Positions 53,893 to 62,119 of a stretch of 64,000 nt of DNA are shown here, one piece after another. The stretch comes from Solitalea lacus (GTDB lineage Bacteria > Bacteroidota > Bacteroidia > Sphingobacteriales > Sphingobacteriaceae). A program made the position numbers and the translations under genes. The stretch is taken from the NCBI RefSeq assembly GCF_022014595.1, contig NZ_CP091740.1, forward strand, positions 3,212,200 through 3,276,199, written 5' to 3'. The notes beneath the pieces were generated by a model, which saw nothing but the letters and a program-made list of their open reading frames with translations, was not told where the DNA came from and ran no database searches. The stretch's first letter is position 1. Each line of letters opens with the position of its first letter.

Positions 53893-54912
53893 TTAAAGTG
53901 CTGGAAAAGTAAGTAATGAAACATAAGAATCCATAAGCCGTAAGTATTTTTCCGTTTCAGTTAATGCTTTTTTGCGCTGCTCATTATCAGCATCCTTTGC
54001 CCTAAGACTGTTAACCTTTGCCCTCACATTAGCACGATAACATTTGTAATAAATAAAGAGTGATTTTTCCTCTTCAGTCTGTATAGCAGGAAACAAGTCA
54101 TTGTACGCTTTGATAAACAATTCAGACAAATCCTGTCGTCCGAATGCTTCGAGGTCCATACATAAAAAGGCGATCTCGTTCAGCACATCAATCTGGCGGT
54201 AATCATCACTGAACTCTATGCAATCGAAAATAACCGGCTCCGGCAGCAGAAAAATATTCCGTGAGTGTAGATCTCCATGAACATCACGAAAAAAACCCAA
54301 GTTGAGTCTTTTCAATAAAAGGGCTTCATGTTTGAGAACAAACCTTTTGGTTGCTTCAACCGCCTTGTTGATGATATCCCTGCTTTCAGTATCCAAATGC
54401 CCGAGTAAATAATCTATTTCCTCCTCCAGGGCATTGAATTTCTTCTGAACATCAAGCACTTCTTTCTGATAAATGCAGCCGGCATTTATATGAAAAGCTG
54501 CTATATGTTGTGCTATATGTTGGATGTCGATTTCTGAAACCCTATTGTTTTGCAGTAAAACATCCATTTGCTTTTCGCGATCCAGCTTTCGCATTCGAAC
54601 CGCATAATCAACAATTTCTCCCTCATTCAGGCCAAGAGTAATTCCTTCGGGCGATTTTCTAACGGGCAGAATATCCAGGTACACATCCTTTGTCAGTCTT
54701 TGATTCAATTCCACCTCCTTTTGGCAATAATATTTCCTTTTCTCAAGCGTGGAAAAGTCTAGGAATGAATAATGCATGGGTTTCTTGATCTTGTAAACAA
54801 ACTTGTTACACAAAATAACCCATGAAATATGCGTTTCAACAAGCTCAGCATGGTCGCACATATCGAGAAATTTATTTGTTGAAATCAGTTTATTTATTTC
54901 TTCTTTCTCCAT
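53893..54912 (-). CDS. Aminoglycoside phosphotransferase-like protein (COG2187 type)
   Basis: A 339-aa kinase-fold protein. ETHISWVILCNKFVYKIKKP carries the ATP lysine region. The catalytic loop is DVHGDLHSRNIF, followed by the metal Asp in PVIFDCIEFSDD. This is the N-terminal half of a two-domain protein (phosphotransferase plus P-loop kinase) known as COG2187 with COG0645. Here the halves are separate genes, overlapping by 23 bp. The substrate of the family is unknown; an antibiotic is not implied. Translationally coupled to the upstream kinase gene. Confidence 0.85.
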   Translation of the reverse strand: MEKEEINKLISTNKFLDMCDHAELVETHISWVILCNKFVYKIKKPMHYSFLDFSTLEKRKYYCQKEVELNQRLTKDVYLDILPVRKSPEGITLGLNEGEIVDYAVRMRKLDREKQMDVLLQNNRVSEIDIQHIAQHIAAFHINAGCIYQKEVLDVQKKFNALEEEIDYLLGHLDTESRDIINKAVEATKRFVLKHEALLLKRLNLGFFRDVHGDLHSRNIFLLPEPVIFDCIEFSDDYRQIDVLNEIAFLCMDLEAFGRQDLSELFIKAYNDLFPAIQTEEEKSLFIYYKCYRANVRAKVNSLRAKDADNEQRKKALTETEKYLRLMDSYVSLLTFPAL

Positions 54913-55396
54913 AATTTAAATGGTTAACAGCCTGCAATAACATCTCTTCGATATTATCGTTTGTCGATTCCAGCACTAGGTGATCATCCTCCATAGGCTC
55001 CCATTGGGTCTTTATCTTTTTATAGGTGTTAAAATCTGCCTCACTGTACGACCTGGGATTTTTTAGCCGTTCACGGATGATGGATTTTTCAGCTCTTACT
55101 TCAATAAAAAAGATAGTACCATAGGCCCTTAATTCATCTGTGAATTTTTTCCTGATATCTTTTTTATAAAATGTACCGTCTACTATTGTATTTCTATTAT
55201 CCACATTTGAGTGCCTTACTTTTTCCAGCATTTTATCATAAACTGAAAGTTTCTCTTCTTCAGAATACGTTCTGACAGCATACATCTCCATCCTTAATCT
55301 GTCACTGTTTATATAATCAGCATTTATCATTTCAGCAAGACGGGAAGCAAAATAACTTTTACCAGAACCTGGCAAGCCAAACACAATTACGATCAT
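54890..55396 (-). CDS. P-loop kinase (COG0645 type)
   Basis: A 168-aa small nucleotide kinase. The Walker A GLPGSGKS is at residues 7-14, then INADYINSDRLRMEMYAVRT and IVDGTFYKKDIRKKF (Walker B-like region), with VRAEKSIIRERLKNP as the lid region. It is the upstream partner of the phosphotransferase-like gene, and the pair corresponds to one fused protein in other bacteria. The biochemical substrate is unknown. Confidence 0.85.
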   Translation of the reverse strand: MIVIVFGLPGSGKSYFASRLAEMINADYINSDRLRMEMYAVRTYSEEEKLSVYDKMLEKVRHSNVDNRNTIVDGTFYKKDIRKKFTDELRAYGTIFFIEVRAEKSIIRERLKNPRSYSEADFNTYKKIKTQWEPMEDDHLVLESTNDNIEEMLLQAVNHLNYGERRNK

Positions 55397-55554
55397 AAAA
55401 GGTTCAAAAATGTTTCAAGAAAAATTTCATTAATTTAAGTAAAGGACAGATTTTGAACAAAATAACTAATATGATATTAATCAGCTTGTTTGTAGATTTA
55501 AATCAAGAATATTTGCGGTATTTACCGCTAACTTATTTAAATACCATTTGCTGT

Positions 55555-55629
55555 ATGGCAAATAAGCTGACCACCCTAACTTATCGTGAGGCCATTAAAC
55601 AAGCAATCCGCGAAGCCTTGTTAAGCGAT
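55555..55629 (+). pseudogene. N-terminal stub of a dehydrogenase E1 beta subunit
   Basis: From ATG 55555 the frame reads MANKLTTLTYREAIKQAI then REALLSD, the standard opening of pyruvate/acetoin dehydrogenase E1 beta proteins (LTYREA..QAIREAL..D). After LLSD the sequence stops resembling the family and becomes a short, low-complexity tail to a stop at 55707. About 300 residues are missing. A deletion or recombination scar, distinct from the intact fused E1 at 43-46 kb. Confidence 0.65.
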
Positions 55630-55676
55630 TTTTGTTTTGTAAGGAATACGGAACAGTTCCATCATAAAGATGAACA

Positions 55677-56483
55677 TCAGGACAACTCTTTTTTTATCAG
55701 TTCATAAAATTCTGAGAATGAAGAAAGGTTGTTATGTTTCCCATCTTTAATAATGACATACTTGTCATCTTTCTTTAACGATTTCTTTAATTCTCTGGAG
55801 CTTCTTACAGGGGTAATTTTATCATTAGCGCCAACAATAACAATGATAGGATATGGCACACTTTTAAGGTATTCCTTGTTCTTAAAAGGAAATCGGAACA
55901 CAAACAATTTAGGAAGAAATGGATAATATGAATGAAATAAGTCTGATATAGATGAAAAAGGAGTTTCCAGTATGAGTTTCCGGGCGTAAACTTCAGAAGC
56001 CAGATAAGAAGCCAATCCACTACCTATACTTCTGCCGTAAATAATGATTTCTTGTGATGAATAATGCTGTTTGGCAAACATGAAGACAGCTTCTGCATCT
56101 TTAAAAAAAAACTTTTCGTTGATCCTGCCTTTGCTTTTACCGTAACCGCGGTAATCCATCATAATCAGATCAAGTCCCAGTTTGTGAAATTCCTGATCAT
56201 ATATATGTCCCCAACGTAACAGATTGCCAACGTTTCCATGGAAATAAAGGATAACACCTTTTTTTGATTTTTCATTATTGGCTTTAAACCACAAACAGTT
56301 GATCTTGCCATTTCCTGGAGTGATGAGATTTATCTCTTCAAAATGGACTTGAAAATGAAAGGGATGATCATCAGACATCTTTCGGGGCCGGAATAATATA
56401 TGATACTGAAAAGTATATGTTAGAATGTTTCCAAACACTAGTGCAACTGCCAGACCAATTATTATCCAGATTATTGTCATCAT
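55677..56483 (-). CDS. Membrane-anchored alpha/beta hydrolase, downstream copy
   Basis: A 268-aa serine hydrolase with an N-terminal transmembrane helix (IWIIIGLAVALVFGNIL). The nucleophile elbow is IYGRSIGSGLAS (G-x-S-x-G). The oxyanion region is GVILYFHGNVGNLLRW, and the acid and His are in VVGANDKITPV (in general form) and KDGKHNNLSSF. It resembles the upstream gene closely in layout (a tandem duplicate) and overlaps it by 4 bp, so they are cotranscribed. Substrate unknown; the family includes S33-like esterases and peptidases. Confidence 0.85.
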   Translation of the reverse strand: MMTIIWIIIGLAVALVFGNILTYTFQYHILFRPRKMSDDHPFHFQVHFEEINLITPGNGKINCLWFKANNEKSKKGVILYFHGNVGNLLRWGHIYDQEFHKLGLDLIMMDYRGYGKSKGRINEKFFFKDAEAVFMFAKQHYSSQEIIIYGRSIGSGLASYLASEVYARKLILETPFSSISDLFHSYYPFLPKLFVFRFPFKNKEYLKSVPYPIIVIVGANDKITPVRSSRELKKSLKKDDKYVIIKDGKHNNLSSFSEFYELIKKELS

Positions 56484-57280
56484 AACAGCAGTTTTAGGAT
56501 TTCATTCAGCTGTAGATGATACTCATCAAATAATGGCAGGTTGTTATGTTTTCCCCCGTTGATGGTTAGGAGTTTTATTTTTTCAGGGAACTCTGATTTC
56601 AATTGTTTGCTGAACTTGTATGGTATAATTCTATCGCGGTTACCATGAAAAATAATTATGGGGCAGGATACATCTTTTATATATTCATTGAGAGGTACAT
56701 TGAATTTCAATATCATTTTTAAGGGTAGGATCCAGCTGTAATATTTGGCCAGTTTCTTTAAGCTATAAAAGGGTGAATCCAATATTAATAAACGCGGGTT
56801 ATTCAATGAAGCAATCCTGGTGGCAAAGCCACTACCCAACGATCTTCCGTAAATGATGATCCTGTCTTCCGGGTATAGTTCTTTTACTTTTTCATATACA
56901 GCTTCGGTATTATGAAATATTTCTGTTTCGGTCGGATGTCCTGTACTTTTCCCGAACCCTGGGTAGTCAAAAATAAAAAAATCATAACCTGAATTAAGGA
57001 AATCAGTTCTGAACTTGCTCCAACCTTTGATGGAACGGGTATTACCTTTGAAGTAAAGAACCACGCCCTTAGAATTTCTTCCTTTGAATAGCAAAGCATC
57101 AATATAACTACCATTTGGCACCCGTATCTCAAACTCTTCGAACTTTTCAGGATAAACAAATCGAAAGTTTTTAGGCAACCTCTCAGGGTGATAGAAGAAA
57201 TAATTCTGAAAGAAATAGAGAAGAATTGCTGTCACTAGATAAATACCGATTATCCAAAATATCCAGGTAATAAAAATCAT
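56480..57280 (-). CDS. Membrane-anchored alpha/beta hydrolase, upstream copy
   Basis: A 266-aa hydrolase, first of the tandem pair. It has an N-terminal helix, FYHPERLPKNFRFVYPEKFE, the elbow IYGRSLGSGFATRIAS with the nucleophile Ser, IFHGNRDRIIPYKFS with the acid Asp, and INGGKHNNLPLFDEY with the His. The two products align along their full length. The 4-bp ATGA-type junction with the next gene suggests translational coupling. The catalytic triad is complete in both. Confidence 0.87.
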   Translation of the reverse strand: MIFITWIFWIIGIYLVTAILLYFFQNYFFYHPERLPKNFRFVYPEKFEEFEIRVPNGSYIDALLFKGRNSKGVVLYFKGNTRSIKGWSKFRTDFLNSGYDFFIFDYPGFGKSTGHPTETEIFHNTEAVYEKVKELYPEDRIIIYGRSLGSGFATRIASLNNPRLLILDSPFYSLKKLAKYYSWILPLKMILKFNVPLNEYIKDVSCPIIIFHGNRDRIIPYKFSKQLKSEFPEKIKLLTINGGKHNNLPLFDEYHLQLNEILKLLL

Positions 57281-57489
57281 TTCAAACCTCTGAGTATATC
57301 AATACTTTGAATTCTGCTATTATGTCAATTATCCAATCTTAAACTCATTGTTAGTTGGAATGATGCCCAACGTTCCTGAGTTTTCCGATCGGCGCAAAGA
57401 AACCACACTCAATAGCCAACCCGTGACTAAAATAAGTGGATTTGCTGGAAGAACCAAGTTGCACGTCATCCGTGCTTGCCAAGCGAATA

Positions 57490-57690
57490 TTAGCTGAAAT
57501 TCACTTGAACGGCAAGCTCTTTAGTATCCATCTTAACACTTTCATCGTAAAGCTTGCTGTTAGTTTTATGCAAATATTCGCGCATCAACGAAAAACTCAG
57601 CGCATCTACCCCGGCATGCGTGTTTACCCTGTCGTCAAAGGGGATGTTAGTGGTAAGCTGTATAAGTTCTAATTCTTTGCTTTGTTCATA
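57490..57690 (-). pseudogene. Frameshifted gene remnant
   Basis: The minus strand encodes ELIQLTTNIPFDDRVNTHAG, then VDALSFSLMREYLHKTNSKL and a tail to TAA at 57490. About 200 bp upstream, the protein-like text continues in another frame (RGHLGTEIMNKAK), so a frameshift lies near 57665. No start codon. Family not recognised; composition argues for a former gene. The plus-strand frame over the same bases is its shadow. Confidence 0.4.
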
Positions 57691-57897
57691 ATTTCGGTTC
57701 CTAAATGCCCACGTGCCTTATCCCCGGACTAGGATTTTCATGAATAAGGCAAAGAAATGTAGCATCATATCGCTTTTTTTCCTATATTAATCATCAGATT
57801 GTCAGATTGTTATAAGTAAATACATTATTTAATTAAACAATTACTATTTACCTATGAAAACAATACAAAAATTGTTGAGTAGGGCTCGGCTCAATTC

Positions 57898-58023
57898 CAA
57901 TTCGCGAAGCTTCCTGCTTTTGAAAATCAGTTCGGAAAATACGAAACGACTATTTATCTGCTCGGCAGACCAGGTTTGGAATCAAAAATTACTTCAAGAC
58001 ACCCTTTAGAAATAAAAACATGA
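57898..58023 (+). pseudogene. Fragment of a gene end overlapping the aspartase start
   Basis: A start-less frame after a TAG, reading FAKLPAFENQFGKYETTIYL, then LGRPGLESKITSRHPLEIKT and TGA; the TGA overlaps the ATG of the aspartase gene (ATGA). A second frame over the same DNA begins ATG at 57854 (KTIQKLLSRARLNSNSRS) and ends at 58009. Which, if either, was coding is not certain. The ATGA junction suggests the aspartase was once translationally coupled to a lost gene. Confidence 0.35.
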
Positions 58024-59474
58024 GTAACACAAAATTAATAACGCCAATTCTGTTTTGGTTGTGCATAGGTAGTCTCAATGCGCAGACCCGCACAGAAAAA
58101 GACCTTTTGGGTGAGAAGCAAATTCCTGCAAACGCCTATTACGGAATTCAAACTGCACGTGCTCTAGAGAATTTTCAGGTGAGTAGCCTCACAACAAAGA
58201 CTTACCCCGACTATGTGAAGGCCTTTGCTATAGTAAAACTGGCGGCAGCCAGGGCTAATGCTGAGGTAGGGAGAATGAAGAAAGAAAGACTTGATGCTAT
58301 CGAGAAGGCATGTAAAGCGGTAATGGATGGAAAATATCACGATCAGTTTCTGGTTGACTTATACCAAGGGGGCGCAGGCACATCAGCTAATATGAACGCT
58401 AATGAAGTGCTCGCCAATATTGCCTTAGAACTAAGCGGGCATAAAAAAGGCGAATATCAATTCATTGAGCCTCATGACGACCTGAACATGGGTCAATCCA
58501 CCAACGACGTTTATCCAACCGCTATTAAAGTGGCGTTATTGCTGCATAATGACAAGTTGATTAAGGAAGCCCAAGCTCTTTCGCAATCCTTCCATCAAAA
58601 AGGAGATGAATTCAAAGCCCTGCTGAAAATGGGACGCACAGAAGGACAAGATGCTGTACCGATGACTATAGGTCAGGAGTTTCATGCTTTTGGAAACCAG
58701 CTTGATGCAGAAATAACTGCCATGCGTAGATCAGAAACATTTTTGTGCGAACAAAATATGGGGGCAACTGCTATTGGCACTGGTATAACGGCATCGCCCG
58801 GGTATGCCGAAAAGGTGGCGGCGCATCTTGCCAAAATCACCGGCAAGCCCATTGTGATGAGCAAAGACCTGATCGCCGCAACAAGCAGTCAGCAAGGATT
58901 TGTGATTTATTCATCTGCACTAAAAAGTTTCGCGATAGCCTTATCAAAAATCAGTAGTGACTTAATCTTCCTTGCCTCCGGCCCACGCACCGGCATTTTT
59001 GAAATCAACCTTCCACCTTTGCAACCCGGATCATCAATTATGCCTGGTAAAGTGAATCCGGTAATGCCTGAATTGATGAATGAAATATGTTTCAAAGTAA
59101 TTAGCAATGACCTTGCAGTAACAATGGCTGCTCATTCAGGCTTACTGCAATTAAATGCGTATGAACCTCTGGAGGCGATTGCCATAATGGAGTCGCAGGG
59201 TTTACTCTTCAAGTCAATGCCATTGTTCAGGAAGAATTGCATCGATGGTATCACTGCAAATAAAGAAGTGTTGGAGCGTTATATTGAACGCAGTGTTGGT
59301 ATCGTTACCGCCCTGAATCCTGTATTAGGATATGAAAAAACAACTGAGCTTGCAAAAGAAGCACTCCAATCAAACAAGGGAATTCTGGAATTGATTCGTG
59401 AAAAGAAATTACTGACAGAGGATCAGATTAAAAAACTACTCGACCCGGCTGTAATGACTGGTCAAGAGCCATAA
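58020..59474 (+). CDS. aspA: Aspartate ammonia-lyase with signal peptide
   Basis: Aspartase/fumarase superfamily enzyme: aspartate to fumarate and ammonia. Signature regions: GGAGTSANMNANEVLANIAL, NMGQSTNDVYPTAIKVAL, GRTEGQDAVPMTIGQEF (aspartase-specific QDAVP) and GSSIMPGKVNPVMPE (the catalytic Ser loop). The core begins at about residue 25 (EKDLLGEKQIPANAYYGIQT). Before it lies a hydrophobic leader, ILFWLCIGSLNAQ, a classic signal peptide with an A-Q site. So it is probably periplasmic, unlike the usual cytoplasmic enzyme. The length (484 aa) is normal plus the leader. Confidence 0.9.
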   Translation: MSNTKLITPILFWLCIGSLNAQTRTEKDLLGEKQIPANAYYGIQTARALENFQVSSLTTKTYPDYVKAFAIVKLAAARANAEVGRMKKERLDAIEKACKAVMDGKYHDQFLVDLYQGGAGTSANMNANEVLANIALELSGHKKGEYQFIEPHDDLNMGQSTNDVYPTAIKVALLLHNDKLIKEAQALSQSFHQKGDEFKALLKMGRTEGQDAVPMTIGQEFHAFGNQLDAEITAMRRSETFLCEQNMGATAIGTGITASPGYAEKVAAHLAKITGKPIVMSKDLIAATSSQQGFVIYSSALKSFAIALSKISSDLIFLASGPRTGIFEINLPPLQPGSSIMPGKVNPVMPELMNEICFKVISNDLAVTMAAHSGLLQLNAYEPLEAIAIMESQGLLFKSMPLFRKNCIDGITANKEVLERYIERSVGIVTALNPVLGYEKTTELAKEALQSNKGILELIREKKLLTEDQIKKLLDPAVMTGQEP

Positions 59475-59747
59475 ATACTTGAAATTAAACCTATAAAATC
59501 AATAATCAGTCTAATATCTTATATAAGCAAGCATTTTAAAAGTGTCAGAAATTAGACTGAGTATAATTGCTACGGCTGCAAATTTAAAAATGATTTGGTG
59601 GCCTAAACAGATTTTTTCTGTTTGGACTGTTTGTGCCTCTGTTGACGATTTTGTAGGTTCTTTATATCTCTTGAATATTGACAAAACCAGTATTGAAAGC
59701 GATTACTAACCTTACTGGAAAATATAAAACACTTGAATAGAAATACA
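59475..59747. other. Intergenic region, aspartase to malic enzyme
   Basis: 273 bp without a recognised gene or strong terminator. Weak dyad AAACAG with CTGTTT near 59606-59624. The two genes may be cotranscribed. Confidence 0.3.
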
Positions 59748-61361
59748 ATGGAAGATTCAGGCTATTCAATATTGCGTAACCCAGGCACCAATAAGGGAAC
59801 AGCATTTACATTAGAAGAAAGAAAAAAGTATGGCTTGGAAGGATTGTTGCCGGACCAAATTGAAACCATGGAAACACAAATCCTCAGAGTGAATGAGCAA
59901 TTGGATAGTTTTGAAACTCCAATTAATAAATACATTTATCTCACCGCCCTTCTTGATACCAATGAAACATTATTCTTTAAGACCGTCATAAGTAATCCTG
60001 CAAAGTTTTTACCGCTGGTATATACCCCTACTGTTGGGGAGGCTTGTCAGCGTTTGGGCCATATTACCAGGCGGCCAAGAGGATTGTTTATATCCATCGA
60101 ACAAAAAGATAACATCGAGACAATACTTAGAAACTGGCCCGTCAAAGATGTTCGGTTTACAGTTGTTTCTGACGGTGGCCGAATATTGGGGTTAGGCGAT
60201 CTAGGAATTTGTGGAATGGGAATTCCCATTGGCAAATTGGTTTTATATACAAGTTGTGCCGGTGTTCCTCCTGAATATACTCTTCCTATTATATTGGATG
60301 TGGGAACAAATAATGAAACATTTTTAAATGACCCTCTTTATCCAGGTCTAAAAAGAAAAAGAATAGGCGGACAAGAATTTGATGAATTTATTGAAACATT
60401 TGTAGTGGCAATTAATAAAGTTTTCCCCAAAATTTGTATTCAATGGGAAGACTTTGCGGGTAAAGATGCGATCCGCATTCTGGATAGGTATCATGACAAA
60501 GTTTGTACTTTTAATGATGATATGCAAGGCACCGCAGCCATCGCTACTGCCGGCATTATTACAGCAAGCCGGTTTTCAGGCACTCCTTTCAATACACAGA
60601 AGATACTTTTTTTGGGAGCAGGCGCAGCAGCATTTGGCATTGCTGATATGCTTGTTTACAAGTTTCAAAAAGACGGTCTTGATAGGAAAGAAGCATTGAA
60701 GCATGTTTGGATGTTTGATGTAAATGGATTGCTTGTCAAATCAAGAAATGATCTTGCCGATTATCAAAAGCCTTTTGCACATGAAAGCGAACCATCTGAT
60801 GATTTTGCAAAATCTATACTTAAAATAAAACCCACTGCTATAATCGGGGTCAGTACTGTCGGAGGAGCTTTTAATCAACAGGTTATTGAAAACATGTGTG
60901 CAGTTAACTTAAGACCTCTTATTTTTCCTTACTCAAATCCAACATCACATTCAGAATGTACAGCAGAACAAGCATACACCTGGAGTAAAGGCAAGGCGAT
61001 CTTCGCCAGCGGCAGTCCATTTGCACCAGTAACCATTGAGGGCCAAACATTCACATCGGGTCAAGGGAACAATGTCTATATTTTTCCAGCTATAGGTTTG
61101 GCCATATTTGCAACCGAAGCAAATAGAGTTACCAATGAAATATTTGTAACTGCAGCAGAAGCAGTGGCCGAACAAGTCACTGAAGAAAATTTCGCAAAAG
61201 GTTTAATCTACCCTCTTATAGATAATATTCAGGAAGTGTCCTATAATGTAGCTGTAAAAGTTGCAGAAAAAATATTTGAAAGCGGTTTAGCCGGTATAAA
61301 AAAGCCGACTGATATAAGGACATTTATTAAAAACAAAATGTATGAACCAAAATATCGTTAA
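59748..61361 (+). CDS. NAD-type malic enzyme
   Basis: Oxidative decarboxylation of malate to pyruvate. This is the long (eukaryote/E. coli MaeA-like) form, 537 aa. Motifs: FLPLVYTPTVGEACQ with the catalytic Tyr, VVSDGGRILGLGDLGICGMG, the metal/substrate block WEDFAGKDAIRILDRY, FNDDMQGTAAIATAGI, the Rossmann loop FLGAGAAAFGIADML, and PYSNPTSHSECTAEQAY. The start is ATG 59748; the in-frame TTG at 59733 is less likely. NAD versus NADP preference cannot be fixed from sequence alone. Confidence 0.93.
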   Translation: MEDSGYSILRNPGTNKGTAFTLEERKKYGLEGLLPDQIETMETQILRVNEQLDSFETPINKYIYLTALLDTNETLFFKTVISNPAKFLPLVYTPTVGEACQRLGHITRRPRGLFISIEQKDNIETILRNWPVKDVRFTVVSDGGRILGLGDLGICGMGIPIGKLVLYTSCAGVPPEYTLPIILDVGTNNETFLNDPLYPGLKRKRIGGQEFDEFIETFVVAINKVFPKICIQWEDFAGKDAIRILDRYHDKVCTFNDDMQGTAAIATAGIITASRFSGTPFNTQKILFLGAGAAAFGIADMLVYKFQKDGLDRKEALKHVWMFDVNGLLVKSRNDLADYQKPFAHESEPSDDFAKSILKIKPTAIIGVSTVGGAFNQQVIENMCAVNLRPLIFPYSNPTSHSECTAEQAYTWSKGKAIFASGSPFAPVTIEGQTFTSGQGNNVYIFPAIGLAIFATEANRVTNEIFVTAAEAVAEQVTEENFAKGLIYPLIDNIQEVSYNVAVKVAEKIFESGLAGIKKPTDIRTFIKNKMYEPKYR

Positions 61362-61493
61362 TTGACCGGCACAATGTGAAGAGCCACCAATCCCATTTGA
61401 ATGAGGAATTTGCACTGGATACCCGAGTTATACGTCCTTAATAGCGATAAAGGTTTTCTTGCAAATCAAACAAAGTCTTAACTATGTAAAGAA

Positions 61494-61713
61494 GAGAACT
61501 TTTTAAAAATATAGGACTAGCTACGGGAGCTGTGGCTTTGGGTGGTTTTTCATCAATAACAGCTCAAACGGTGCCAGTAGATCGCAGGCTAAAAGGTTAA
61601 TGCGCATTGCTCATATAACTGACTTGCATATGCGGCCTGAACACGATGCTCCTGCCCAATTTCGTAAATATTTGGCTGAAATAAAGAAAAGGCGCATTGG
61701 ACAGTGCAATTAA
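61494..61713 (+). pseudogene. Decayed metallophosphoesterase
   Basis: ATG at 61494 is followed directly by TAA, then the frame reads RRELFKNIGLATGAVALGGF, SSITAQTVPVDRRLKG and TAA: an obvious twin-arginine-like signal peptide whose second codon AAA (Lys) has become TAA. Then, shifted by one base, ATG 61600 opens RIAHITDLHMRPEHDAPAQF and RKYLAEIKKR, the first metal motif (D-x-H) of a calcineurin-like phosphoesterase, ending at 61713. The rest (~250 residues) is missing. Nonsense, frameshift and truncation together show it is dead. Confidence 0.75.
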
Positions 61714-61963
61714 GATGGATAATATTAATAGTGGCCCTATTAATAATTACATGGGAGCACAATGGAATATGCACCTATCTACCATTATTGATAAAAAATT
61801 AAAAAAATCGCTCGCTCATACCGACAATCAATTATATGGCACTTATAACTTACCTGAGGCAATTGCCAGGGTGTCTGATATGACTTTGGTGAAATACAAA
61901 GCCGCTATGACAACCGCAATCAAAATGCGGATGGTTTTTCTTTTTCATATCAGTTTATATTAG
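61697..61963 (+). CDS. Short open frame of unknown nature
   Basis: An 88-codon frame overlapping the end of the phosphoesterase remnant. From ATG 61715 it reads DNINSGPINNYMGAQWNMHL and includes NQLYGTYNLPEAIARVSDM. Composition is protein-like but no family or signal peptide was recognised. It may be a remnant fused by deletion to the phosphoesterase scar. Confidence 0.25.
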   Translation: MDSAIKMDNINSGPINNYMGAQWNMHLSTIIDKKLKKSLAHTDNQLYGTYNLPEAIARVSDMTLVKYKAAMTTAIKMRMVFLFHISLY

Positions 61964-62119
61964 TTGAGTAAAATTCGGAAGTTAATACTGTCCGTACAGT
62001 TACTTTTGTTACAGCTCAAAGAACAATTTGAAAAATTGTCAGTTAAAAACTGATTTTATGGAAACCTGTAGTAATCATATAAGATAAGCCCTTGTGAGAA
62101 TACTTCTCACTCAAAACCA

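Noticed and set aside
53893-54912. Aminoglycoside resistance gene
   Set aside because: The fold is phosphotransferase-like, but the family (COG2187) is not known to inactivate antibiotics, and its partner is a small kinase.
55453-55707. An intact 84-aa gene
   Set aside because: The middle is the N-terminus of a dehydrogenase subunit and the rest is unrelated, so it is a truncated gene.
57436-57672. A plus-strand 78-codon gene
   Set aside because: Its composition is poor and the opposite strand reads as a better protein-like remnant over the same bases.
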